From: Methanosarcina siciliae T4/M
Lineage (GTDB): Archaea; Halobacteriota; Methanosarcinia; Methanosarcinales; Methanosarcinaceae
NCBI RefSeq assembly: GCF_000970085.1
Contig: NZ_CP009506.1
Span: 1,860,001 to 1,924,000 of the forward strand
Length of the DNA stretch: 64,000 bases
Direction of reading: 5' to 3'
Position 1 is the first letter of the stretch; each line of letters opens with the position of its first letter. A model generated the notes under the pieces. It saw only the letters and a list, made by a program, of their open reading frames with translations. It did not search any database and was not told the origin of the DNA. Below are positions 44,278-52,203 of the stretch, in pieces. The translations under genes were made by a program, and so were the position numbers.

Positions 44278-44973
44278 ATGGAAAAAGTTGTGACCCTTCA
44301 GCATATTTATGGAAAAAAGCGGGACAGAATGGCTGAACTCCTGAAAAGCCTGGTTGAGAATGAATTAAAAGACCTTGAAGTAAAGGTTGAGGTCTCCATT
44401 ACCCCGGAAAACTGGGCAGAGTTTACCCTTGAGGGTGAAGATGAAGAGGTATCGGCAAATCTCCTGAAATCCAGGTACGGAAGTCCTGCAAAAAAAGCCG
44501 AACCAGGGAAGGTGTACCTGGGTTTTCTTCAGGCTTTTACGGAGGACGCGTTTATTGCCAACATCGGTATCCCTGTGCGCATCGAAGCAGAGGAACTTAA
44601 AGCCCTGGGCAGCGGAAAGCCAAAACAGCTTGCATCAAGGTTCGGTCTGGTCCCTCACCTGCCGGTTGAAGTTGAGGTATTTGAGGCTAACAAAAAAATA
44701 AAAGCCAGTTTTACAAAAAAACAGTTTGACCTATGGTGGGGATGGAAAAAAGCAAGTACTGACAGGGTTATCATTAATGCCGCCACCCGTTCGGAAATTA
44801 AAAGTGCGGTAAAAAAGACAGGGCACGGCCGGGACATTTACGAAATCGAGCGCCTCGGGCTGCTTGAGCATGCCGTCGTATGCCGTGAAAAAACAGACGG
44901 ACCCGGAATCGTGGCAGCAATAGGGCCCCGCCTGAAATCCGAAATGGGAGTCGTAATCGGAGATTCCCGCTAA
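44278..44973 (+). CDS. DUF2110 family protein
   Basis: 231 residues. The DUF2110 pattern is seen in VVTLQHIYGKKRDRMAELLK, PENWAEFTLEGEDEEVSANL, LLKSRYGSPAKK and VYLGFLQAFTEDAFIANIGI, followed by an S1/OB-like stretch and KKQFDLWWGWKKASTDRVII. It is an archaeal protein of unknown role, probably RNA-related by fold. AGGAAG lies 6 bases before the ATG at 44278, which I prefer over the 44197 codon inside the previous gene. Together with the winged-helix gene it forms a two-gene unit next to trm1. Confidence 0.85.
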   Translation: MEKVVTLQHIYGKKRDRMAELLKSLVENELKDLEVKVEVSITPENWAEFTLEGEDEEVSANLLKSRYGSPAKKAEPGKVYLGFLQAFTEDAFIANIGIPVRIEAEELKALGSGKPKQLASRFGLVPHLPVEVEVFEANKKIKASFTKKQFDLWWGWKKASTDRVIINAATRSEIKSAVKKTGHGRDIYEIERLGLLEHAVVCREKTDGPGIVAAIGPRLKSEMGVVIGDSR

Positions 44974-45045
44974 TTTCGTTTTCACAATGCCTGGAAGTTC
45001 GGGATAAAAATAATTATGTAAAAATGGAAAATGGAAAAAGATAAT

Positions 45046-45786
45046 TTACATTGTAATTTCAAAAAGGCAGCGGGTGTGCCCGGTCCCATAACACTCGGTT
45101 TCCAGGACTCCGCACTCTTTTCCCAGTTTTCCTTTAAGGACGCCTTCAAGGATGCCTTCTCTGAGAACACAGAAAGGTTTTCCTATTGCCGGCATGAACC
45201 TGGCTTTAAAGTCGTCTTCAATCTGAAGGGCAGGAGAACCGCCCATGAGCACCGAGACCCGGCAGTCCCCGTGAAATTCCATAAAGGCTGCAATTTCCTT
45301 AAACAGGGCTTCAGGGGTGTTTGATTCAAAATTAGCAGAAAGACATTTTCCAATGTCTTTTCCGATCGTCCTGACAACAGGGGCATTATCAATACCGTAT
45401 GCTTCAAAACCGAATCGTAGCACATGAAAAAGGGCTCCCATAAAGCAGGACCTGTCATTTTCGTTTTCAGCAACTTTTTCCAGCAAGCTTCGGTAATGCT
45501 CCGGAAAAGGCTCCTTGGAGCAACCCATGTACTGGGAAGTAAGGGAATAAATCTTCTTGCGCCGGTCTTCGGGGTCCGAATTTTCTTCAACAAGCTCGCA
45601 TGTTCTGAGATTATTAAGATGAACGGAAATGGTTGATTTGGCTTTTGCCGTAAATTTTACAATTTCGTCAAACGATTTTGGCTCTTCCCTGAGCAAATTC
45701 AGGATCTGGAGTTTAACAGGGCTGTCTACGGCTATGAGCCCTCTTTCGGTATAAAAAAATTCAGTTCTGGTCTCAGGTTTTGCCAT
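45046..45786 (-). CDS. msvR: MsvR redox-sensing regulator (ArsR-like HTH plus V4R domain)
   Basis: 246 residues. The N-terminal ArsR-like winged helix includes VDSPVKLQILNLLREEPKSF and KAKSTISVHLNNLRTCELVE. The C-terminal half (from about residue 120) is a V4R domain ending LETECYGTGHTRCLFEITM. Cys residues at several points, including the CYGTGHTRC pair, fit thiol-based redox control. MsvR is known in methanogens as a regulator of oxidative-stress genes and of itself. A 16-bp sequence close to the reported MsvR box lies 40 bases upstream (45826-45841) and a TATA box between them. Confidence 0.93.
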   Translation of the reverse strand: MAKPETRTEFFYTERGLIAVDSPVKLQILNLLREEPKSFDEIVKFTAKAKSTISVHLNNLRTCELVEENSDPEDRRKKIYSLTSQYMGCSKEPFPEHYRSLLEKVAENENDRSCFMGALFHVLRFGFEAYGIDNAPVVRTIGKDIGKCLSANFESNTPEALFKEIAAFMEFHGDCRVSVLMGGSPALQIEDDFKARFMPAIGKPFCVLREGILEGVLKGKLGKECGVLETECYGTGHTRCLFEITM

Positions 45787-45810
45787 AATATCTTTAGATA
45801 AGTTGTGTTT

Positions 45811-45841
45811 TGAATATATAAAACGTTCGCGTGACTACGAA
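45811..45841 (-). promoter_or_regulatory. msvR promoter: TATA box and MsvR box
   Basis: On the minus strand TTCGTAGTCACGCGAA (45841-45826) is followed by TTTTATATATTC (about 45823-45811). The first is close to the MsvR box TTCGTA-N4-TACGAA, with two mismatches in one arm; the second is an archaeal TATA box. The layout fits autoregulation. Confidence 0.65.
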
Positions 45842-46221
45842 TAATCATGATTAAAATATAATAATGCAGGTATAAAATAATGTAAAGAAAGGGAGAAGGG
45901 GTGGTAAAGCAAAACTAAATAAAACAGAGGGATGAAGTAAGCGATAAAGTAAAGAGGAACAGAATGAAGTACTGATAAGCTAAAAATAGAACTCCAGCCA
46001 AAAGATACAGAAAGAAAAGGTACAGAAAGAAAAGGGTACTGCAAAAAAAATTGCAGGATTTTTCAAAAAACGTACTCCGGAAAAGAAGCATGAAATTCTT
46101 CAAATAATATCCACCAGGTAATGAAAGTAACTTTCAAATCACAGTGCTTTCATACCAGAAAAAGAAAAAATATGCCAGTCTGTTTACAGACCAATTTTTA
46201 AAAAAGCAAAGGGGAAAACAC

Positions 46222-46962
46222 ATGGGATTATTAACACGGATGGAAACCGTATTTAAATCAAAGATGAACAAAGTGCTTAACAAAATGGAAGACCCTCGGG
46301 AAACCCTTGATTATTCCTATGAAAAGCAGCTGGAATTGCTGCAGAACGTAAAGAGAGGTATTGCAGAAGTGACAACTTCTAAAAAACGCCTCCAGCTCCA
46401 GCGGGCAAAACTGATTCAGAACAACGAAAAACTTGAGAAACAGGCAAGAGATGCGGTTGCCGCTGACCGGGAAGATCTCGCAAGGCTTGCTCTTGAGAGA
46501 AAAGCAGCCCTCCAGCAGCAGGTTGATGGGATTGACAGGGAAATCGTAGAGCTAGAAAAACAGGAAGAAAAGCTCGTTTCCTCGGAGAAGAGGCTTTCTA
46601 CAAAAGTAGAGATTTTCAGGACAAAGAAAGAGTCCATTAAAGCCCAGTACTCCGCAGCCGAAGCCCAGGTGAAGATTAATGAGTCCGTCACCGGGATAGG
46701 CGAAGAGATGGCAGATGTGGGGCTTGCCCTTGAAAGAGCTGAAAATAAGACCGAAGAGATGAAAGCTCGCGCCGAGGCAATTGACGAGCTTATGGAAGCC
46801 GGCACCCTCGAAGACCTCACAGGCAGCAAGGATGATATTGAACGTGAACTTGCAAAAATCAGTGCCCAGACCAGTGTCGAATCCGAACTTGCAAAGCTTA
46901 AAGCCGAAGCTGGGAAGGAGCCCGAAAAAGAGAAAACTGGGGAAGAAAAAAAGGAGGTCTGA
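46222..46962 (+). CDS. pspA: PspA/IM30-family membrane stress protein
   Basis: 246 residues, almost entirely coiled coil. It starts MGLLTRMETVFKSKMNKVLN and continues with MEDPRETLDYSYEKQLELLQ, the typical PspA beginning. Long heptad regions follow to about residue 200, then a charged tail. PspA/IM30/Vipp1 proteins are ESCRT-III relatives that bind and protect damaged membrane. GGGG precedes the ATG at 46222; upstream in-frame codons to 46144 are unlike the family. The next gene, two bases downstream, encodes a PspAA-like partner. Confidence 0.93.
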   Translation: MGLLTRMETVFKSKMNKVLNKMEDPRETLDYSYEKQLELLQNVKRGIAEVTTSKKRLQLQRAKLIQNNEKLEKQARDAVAADREDLARLALERKAALQQQVDGIDREIVELEKQEEKLVSSEKRLSTKVEIFRTKKESIKAQYSAAEAQVKINESVTGIGEEMADVGLALERAENKTEEMKARAEAIDELMEAGTLEDLTGSKDDIERELAKISAQTSVESELAKLKAEAGKEPEKEKTGEEKKEV

Positions 46963-46964
46963 AG

Positions 46965-47243
46965 ATGATAATCCGGATCATTGGAGAAGGGCAGTACCGG
47001 GCACCTGAAGCCCTCTGCGAGGAATTAAACAAGATAGATAACAGAATCGTAGTCCTTGTTTCGGAAGAGAAAGCCGAGGAGTTTCGAAAAGAACTTTCAA
47101 AGCTGATCTCGGAGATAAAGGAAAAAGGAGAAGCAATTGGCGCAGAAGAAATTCTGGAATCCGACATCATTGTCCCCCCGGAAGACCTGAGCCTTGAGGA
47201 AGCAAAAGCCGTATTTACAGGTTCAGGGATTTTTGAGGACTGA
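46965..47243 (+). CDS. PspAA-like partner of PspA
   Basis: 92 residues: MIIRIIGEGQYRAPEALCEE, LNKIDNRIVVLVSEE, then a helix with FRKELSKLISEIKEKGEAIG and an acidic tail with DIIVPPEDLSLEEA. This matches the PspAA domain found next to PspA in actinobacteria and archaea, thought to modulate PspA. The gene starts two bases after the pspA stop and AGGAGGT lies inside the end of pspA, so it is translationally coupled. Confidence 0.82.
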   Translation: MIIRIIGEGQYRAPEALCEELNKIDNRIVVLVSEEKAEEFRKELSKLISEIKEKGEAIGAEEILESDIIVPPEDLSLEEAKAVFTGSGIFED

Positions 47244-47442
47244 AGCTGTAAAGAACTGAAAATCCAGGGTTGAGGAGTTCAACAGGGCTGAAATACTTTA
47301 AAACTCTGCGATTTCCATAAAAATAATTGACTGAATACCATGAACAGCTTCCGGATAATCCGTGTACTTCAGATAATCTGGAAACTGTCCTGGTAAATTT
47401 GTAATCCGATCGGAAAAATAACTGGCAGTTTGAGGGCCTACA

Positions 47443-47883
47443 TTACCTTATAATCATTACGGGTACTTTTGAGTGCCTTAGAACGTTTTCTGCCACACTA
47501 CCGATCAGGAACCTCTGGACTCCGGTCAGGCCCTGTGTGCCCATTACTATCAGGTCAATATCACTCTCCTCTGCATATTCAAGGATTTTTTCAGCCGGGA
47601 CGCCTTTCAAGTACAACGGCTCCACTTTAACTCCGGCTTCTTTTCCGAGTTTTTCTACATAAGCGGTTGCAACTCCTCCTTTATTTGCGAGATATTCTTC
47701 AAATGCATCGGTCCAGCCCATAACCGACCTGGCAGTTCCGGCGTGCTCGGTAGAAACAACATAAAGGGCATATACTTGAGCCCCTGTTACTTTCGCAATG
47801 TCGATTCCATAAGCAGCTGCTTTTTGGGCGTTTTCCGAACCATCCGTTGCAATCAGAATTTTTTTTAAAAGATTTTCACTCAT
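47443..47883 (-). CDS. Universal stress protein (UspA family)
   Basis: 146 residues. It starts KKILIATDGSENAQKAAAYG and has the ATP-binding signature VMGTQGLTGVQRFLIGSVAE near residue 113, followed by NVLRHSKVPVMIIR. The G-2x-G-9x-G(S) pattern is intact, so it probably binds ATP. It is a cytoplasmic dimer of uncertain role. GGGGGTAGTTAA lies upstream of the ATG. A PAS-kinase remnant lies just upstream. Confidence 0.93.
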   Translation of the reverse strand: MSENLLKKILIATDGSENAQKAAAYGIDIAKVTGAQVYALYVVSTEHAGTARSVMGWTDAFEEYLANKGGVATAYVEKLGKEAGVKVEPLYLKGVPAEKILEYAEESDIDLIVMGTQGLTGVQRFLIGSVAENVLRHSKVPVMIIR

Positions 47884-47934
47884 TTAACTACCCCCTTTAT
47901 TTTTATAAATTAAAATATGCAGGTATTAATATTA

Positions 47935-48023
47935 AAATTTCATCCTGAATTGTTCAGCTTTTTCCAGGGCTTCTTCTGCATCCTTCCTCTCGGTAATATC
48001 AATGGTCACAGATGGAATAATGG
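47935..48023 (-). pseudogene. Remnant of a PAS-domain sensor kinase
   Basis: The minus strand encodes IPSVTIDITERKDAEEALEK followed by AEQFRMKF and a stop. ITERKxAEEAL is the conserved PAS/PAC-to-next-domain linker of sensor kinases. Nothing upstream or downstream continues it, so it is a small relic. Confidence 0.6.
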
Positions 48024-48082
48024 AATAATTTTTATGGACTAATCCTTATCTTTAATTGGAAATGAAAACCAGGTGATATAAG

Positions 48083-48529
48083 TTGTCAAAAAAACAGGCA
48101 ATTCTGATCTTATTTCTCACAACCGTCCTTCTCGCATCAGGCTGCTTGGGGGACAGTGGAACAAAAATTTCAATTTCGGGCAATGAAACCGAAATTAATG
48201 TCAACATCTCCGAGCAAGCCGAAGGCAACTGGTGCCCTGCGGGGTCTCAGGTCCAGATTAAAAACCCCACAACAGGAAAAGCCCTTAATATGACAGTTAC
48301 CGGCACCGAAGAGTTCGGAAACAAAACTCTTTGCAAAGCTATGATAATCACAGGGAGTGAAGAAAACAATACCGGATACGAGTACATGTGGTCACAGGAC
48401 AAAAACACCACAGTCTGGACAAAGTACGGCGAGGATGGAAATATATCACTAAGATACGTCTACGAGGACGGAAAAAAGACAATCATTAATGGAGAGGGAA
48501 GGTTACTGGAGTTTGGGGTAAGGCCATAA
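48083..48529 (+). CDS. Small secreted lipoprotein, unknown function
   Basis: 148 residues from a TTG start that has AGGTGATAT 5 bases upstream. The signal peptide ends in a lipobox (TTVLLASGCLG), so the Cys near residue 21 is probably lipidated and the rest displayed outside. The mature part is beta-rich and Thr/Asn-rich with NWCPAGSQVQIKNPTTGKAL and YMWSQDKNTTVWTKYGEDGN. Similar short lipoproteins are common in Methanosarcina, but I cannot assign a function. Confidence 0.75.
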   Translation: MSKKQAILILFLTTVLLASGCLGDSGTKISISGNETEINVNISEQAEGNWCPAGSQVQIKNPTTGKALNMTVTGTEEFGNKTLCKAMIITGSEENNTGYEYMWSQDKNTTVWTKYGEDGNISLRYVYEDGKKTIINGEGRLLEFGVRP

Positions 48530-48933
48530 GAACTAATAAGAAATATGTTCAAAGCAGTAAAATTAATAGAAAAATACTCCGACAAAATATATTGGAACAA
48601 AATATATTGGAATAAAAAAAAGTGGGTTGCCTGAATGTAGCCAGAAACGGCCGCTTCTATCTTTTTTATCCAGTTCCTCCCAGATCCGCCTCTTGATATG
48701 GCAGGTAGCCGGATAGCTTCCCTGAAACTGCTGTTTCCTTGTTAGTTTCCGACACCCGCTTGAAACCAGTTTTCAGATTGCAAGAGGGTGGTGCGAATGT
48801 TGACCAGAAGTCTTTTGGACTCCCTTGTTTGTTTCGACACCGGTGCTGGGCGGCAAGAATGTTGGCCAGAAATCCATTTAGGGCTTCCTTGTTGGTTTCT
48901 GACACCCATGCCTTTTCTCTCGGGGTTTCAGAC
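48530..48933. other. Intergenic region with degenerate repeats
   Basis: About 400 bases. Three imperfect copies of a block containing CTTGTTNGTTTCNGACACC occur at about 48738, 48827 and 48889. Two are followed by GAATGTTGRCCAGAA. The minus-strand open frame across them just repeats VSETNKE and is not called as a gene. Confidence 0.45.
48738..48913 (+). repeat. Three imperfect direct repeats
   Basis: CCTTGTTAGTTTCCGACACC, CCTTGTTTGTTTCGACACC and CCTTGTTGGTTTCTGACACC, spaced by 89 and 62 bases. GAATGTTGACCAGAAGTC and GAATGTTGGCCAGAAATC recur between them. Confidence 0.6.
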
Positions 48934-49107
48934 TTAAAGGTCTGCCCCAAGAATTCTCGCTTCGACAGATCCTTCTTCTGGGCTCGGCTTTCCGATAGTC
49001 GTACCGAGCAAAACGATCCAGCCCACAGGAAACAGTATCAGCAGAAGGCTATATGCAGCAATTGCTGTTACAATCGATTTCCCTGCAAGCTTCTTCAGAG
49101 TATCCAT
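48934..49107 (-). CDS. Small single-span membrane protein, unknown function
   Basis: 57 residues from the ATG at 49107, which has GGGTGGAG 5 bases upstream. A lysine-rich start (MDTLKKLAGKS) precedes one membrane segment (AAYSLLLILFPVGWIVLLG) and a short charged tail with PSPEEGSVEARILG. No family is recognised. The good ribosome binding site and protein-like sequence support it; a longer frame to 49167 has no such site. Confidence 0.55.
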   Translation of the reverse strand: MDTLKKLAGKSIVTAIAAYSLLLILFPVGWIVLLGTTIGKPSPEEGSVEARILGADL

Positions 49108-49582
49108 TGGTACTCCACCCCTGGCGTGGTTGTCTTTTTTGTTTTCGTCGTTTCGATAGTTGGGCAATATTTACCCAGTCTTACCCAATGTCTTCGATAT
49201 TGTGCGTAGTACACAATAGCATACAATTCTATGCAAGTACTGACTTATATAGATTTTCCAAAAATAATATTACGGTCTGTATATATTTTATACCGATCAA
49301 CGATGATAAACTAAAAGAGCAATTTTTCATGTTTTTTAATATTCTTTCATATATGCCCCTGCAATTCCCGGATGTTCGAGAATATTCCTGTATTTAAAGG
49401 TTCCCATTGAGCTCTTCTGGGTTGCCGCAATGTACCATTTTTTCCAGAAAAATTCTTTTTTCTGAAACCTTTAAACGCTATGTTACCCTAAGCGTTAAGT
49501 ATCCATGGTAGGCAATTCCTAAGAGATAAACTCAAAAAATACATATGACGTTGAGAAAAAAACAAAAAGAGATAGCCAGAAC
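49108..49582. other. Intergenic region, nothing recognised
   Basis: About 475 AT-rich bases between divergent genes. It must contain the thiI promoter, but no clear element stands out. Confidence 0.35.
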
Positions 49583-50821
49583 ATGCCAGATACTTTTACT
49601 GACAATACGGATAATCAGGACTCAGATCCTTCTCGCCAGGGTTCCGAAGGCCAGGCAAATGTTGTTATAGTTAGATACGGGGAGCTTGCCCTTAAAAGCA
49701 CAGGAGTTCGGAACTGGTATGAGAAAATTCTCATGAAGAACATTGCCGCAATGCTGGACTCAAGGAACATTCCGCATTCCCTTCTGCGGAGAGAATGGGG
49801 AAGGATATTTATCGAGACAACAGATCCGCAAGCAGCAGGAGCTGCAGCAGACGTTTTTGGAGTCGTTTCAACTTCCCCTGCATTAGTAACGGAACCGGAC
49901 CTTGAGAGCGCGTCCAGAACCTGTGCCTTTCTTGGAACAGGCCTAATTCGGGAAGGAGAGTCTTTTGCCATTCGGGCAAGAAGAAGCGGAAACCATCCGT
50001 TCTCCTCAGCAGATGTGGGGCGAAAATGCGGGGATGCTGTCTGGAACGCACTTGAAAAAGAAGGAAAACATCCCAGAGTGAACCTAAGTTCTCCGGATAA
50101 GGAAATTTTTGTAGAGATGCGGCAGAATCTGGCTTACGTTTATCTGGAAACGGTTAAAGGAGTGGGAGGGCTACCCCTTGGCACGCAGGGCAGTATGGTA
50201 GTGCTTATGTCCGGAGGCCTCGATTCCCCTGTTGCCGCATGGCTGATGATGAAACGCGGGGTAATGATTACACCTGTTTACTGCAATAACTCTCCCTACG
50301 CAGAAGATGCAGCAAGGAAAAGGGCTTTTGATTGCATCCGCCAGCTTCAGGCCTGGGCCCCAGGACAACAGTTCACAACTTATGAGATCCCCCACGGTCC
50401 AAATCTAAGGGCTTTTATCGGGACATGCGAGCGGAAAAACACCTGCCTCCTCTGCAAGCGCATGATGTACAGGGAAGCCTACGAAGTTATGAAAAAAGTT
50501 GGGGCAAGCGGGATTATTACCGGCTCATCTCTCGGACAGGTGGCTTCCCAGACTGCGGCCAATATGCATGCCGAAATCTACCAGCTTCCTATCCCGATTT
50601 ATCACCCGTTAATTGCCTTTGACAAGACCGAGATCGTGGATATCGCCCGCAGAATTGGAACTTACGATATCTCTACAAGGCCGGCAGGAACCTGTACCGC
50701 AGTTCCGGAGCGACCCGAAGTTAAGGCAAACTATGACCTTATAGTCCTTGAAGAGAAAAAGCTTGGGATTGAGACCATGGTTAGCGATGCCCTGAAAGCT
50801 GTAAAAATCCTCAAGCTCTGA
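49583..50821 (+). CDS. thiI: tRNA 4-thiouridine synthase ThiI, archaeal type
   Basis: 412 residues. The THUMP domain covers about residues 25-180 after VVIVRYGELALKSTGVRNWY. The adenylation PP-loop is VVLMSGGLDSPVAAWLMMKR near residue 207. TCLLCKRMMYREAYEV near residue 286 carries the CxxC that replaces the bacterial rhodanese Cys, since the C-terminal rhodanese domain is missing. GSSLGQVASQTAANM and CTAVPERPEVKA complete the family signs. It activates U8 of tRNA for sulfur insertion. The acidic Asp/Ser-rich first 24 residues are lineage-specific. Confidence 0.95.
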   Translation: MPDTFTDNTDNQDSDPSRQGSEGQANVVIVRYGELALKSTGVRNWYEKILMKNIAAMLDSRNIPHSLLRREWGRIFIETTDPQAAGAAADVFGVVSTSPALVTEPDLESASRTCAFLGTGLIREGESFAIRARRSGNHPFSSADVGRKCGDAVWNALEKEGKHPRVNLSSPDKEIFVEMRQNLAYVYLETVKGVGGLPLGTQGSMVVLMSGGLDSPVAAWLMMKRGVMITPVYCNNSPYAEDAARKRAFDCIRQLQAWAPGQQFTTYEIPHGPNLRAFIGTCERKNTCLLCKRMMYREAYEVMKKVGASGIITGSSLGQVASQTAANMHAEIYQLPIPIYHPLIAFDKTEIVDIARRIGTYDISTRPAGTCTAVPERPEVKANYDLIVLEEKKLGIETMVSDALKAVKILKL

Positions 50822-51233
50822 TTCGAGGCACAGTTTTCGGACAGGGATTCTGTTCGATAGAGCTGGAATTCTCCAGCTTATTCTAATTCAGTTTTCCTGT
50901 AAATAATATTTTGAGATATATAATACAAGAAAAAATACTTTAAAAAATATATAAAATTGAAATGATTTATATAAGATTTCTTACTTTTAATATTCTGGGC
51001 GTTATACATCCAATGGAGTTCATCATCCAATCTCCAGTTCAATCCACAGGTTCAATCCACAATCACAAATTTCACACTACAGTTAACGCCCTTCTCTTTA
51101 TGAGAAATGGTCCGAATCTTCCTAAACTACGACTCCGACCAGGCTTTCTCGTATTTTTCAGGATTAGTCCTAACTTTCTTCAAAACGAACTAATTTAAAA
51201 AATTATTTATCATTACTCCTGCTAATCTATTCT
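50822..51233. other. Intergenic region, nothing recognised
   Basis: About 410 AT-rich bases. A plus-strand open frame (50962-51198) has no ribosome binding site and an unstructured sequence with a CAGTTCAATCCACAGGTTCA-type tandem repeat (about 51028-51060). No gene is called. Confidence 0.35.
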
Positions 51234-51482
51234 ATGAATGATTTTTCCCGCTCAGATACTTCCCGTTCAGATACAATAGCTTCCAGAACAAGAACGGTTT
51301 TGCTTTTATTTACGATCATAAGTTTTCTGTTGCTGACTGCCGGCTCTTTGTATATCGATCTGTTTCCTGATAATCCGGAAAAAGGCGAGTTTCTTATAAG
51401 CACAGCAGGTCCTGTATTCTGGTTTTTCTGTGGTCTCTGGCTCCTATTTAATTTAGTCACTTTCCTGAACTCCCGGCGCTAG
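51234..51482 (+). CDS. Small two-span membrane protein
   Basis: 82 residues. A Ser/Arg/Asp-rich N-terminus with a duplicated SRSDT unit is followed by two membrane segments (TVLLLFTIISFLLLTAGSLY and AGPVFWFFCGLWLLFNLVTF) separated by a short polar loop. No family is recognised. No clear ribosome binding site precedes the ATG, so it may be leaderless. Confidence 0.6.
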   Translation: MNDFSRSDTSRSDTIASRTRTVLLLFTIISFLLLTAGSLYIDLFPDNPEKGEFLISTAGPVFWFFCGLWLLFNLVTFLNSRR

Positions 51483-51792
51483 AAAATTCCCACTGGAATT
51501 TCTTAGGCAGACATTTCAGGAAAGCGGACTTTATTAGTGTCTGATAATGGGAGTTTATAAAAGTTTTATGAGCAGAGAAAAATGTTTCTAAGGCAGGCGA
51601 AGAATTTATTTATGAAATTCCCTGAGAGTTATGCAGGTTCAGACTTTCTTTTTACTCCCCAACCTTAAAACATGCCTTTAAAGGGTTTCGAAAAAAGGCT
51701 ACTAAATTTTTAGAATTTGTCATGAAATATGTATCCGATTTATTGCAGGTTTTAGCCGGATACGGACCCCTGTTAAGGTATATTGAGAAGTT
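51483..51792. other. Intergenic region, nothing recognised
   Basis: About 310 bases between the convergent small membrane gene and the response regulator. No feature stands out. Confidence 0.35.
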
Positions 51793-52203
51793 TTATTCAT
51801 CACTATCGGATTCAATCTCTTTTTTTTCGGCTTTGTGTTTATGGAGTGCCATCTCGATATTGCTGTGCAGGTCTTCTTCTTTGAAAGGCTTGGAAATGTA
51901 TCCCGCCGGTTCCGTCATTTTAGCCCTTTCAAGGGTTTCATCGTCAGTATAAGCTGTCAGATACAGGACAGGAATTTTAAGGCGAGCTTTTATTTCACGT
52001 GCGGCTTCAATTCCATCCATATCTCCTTTCAACATGATATCCATCAAAACAAGATCCGCATTTGTCAGCTCCGCCTTTCTTATTGCTTCCTCTCCTGTGG
52101 AAGCAGTACCGGGTACGGTATAACCCAGATTTTTGAGTTTGTTTCTGATGTTCAGAGCGACAATGTTCTGGTCTTCAACAACCAGAATTTTTGCTTTTTT
52201 CAT
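51793..52203 (-). CDS. Single-domain response regulator (CheY-like)
   Basis: 136 residues: one receiver domain only. KILVVEDQNIVALNIRNKLK starts it, the phospho-accepting Asp is in ADLVLMDIMLKGDMDG near residue 56, the switch Thr in LYLTAYTDDETL, and the Lys in GYISKPFKEEDL. There is no output domain, so it must act by protein contact. Its ATG overlaps the stop codon of the kinase gene (TAATG), so the two form a cognate pair. A short Lys/Glu/Asp tail follows the domain. Confidence 0.93.
   Translation of the reverse strand: MKKAKILVVEDQNIVALNIRNKLKNLGYTVPGTASTGEEAIRKAELTNADLVLMDIMLKGDMDGIEAAREIKARLKIPVLYLTAYTDDETLERAKMTEPAGYISKPFKEEDLHSNIEMALHKHKAEKKEIESDSDE

Noticed and set aside
48666..48950. 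Minus-strand open frame with VSETNKE repeats
   Set aside because: The peptide repeat only reflects the imperfect DNA repeat; no start signal and no further protein pattern.
50962..51198. Plus-strand open frame of 78 codons
   Set aside because: It has no ribosome binding site and contains a simple sequence repeat, so it is not supported as a gene.
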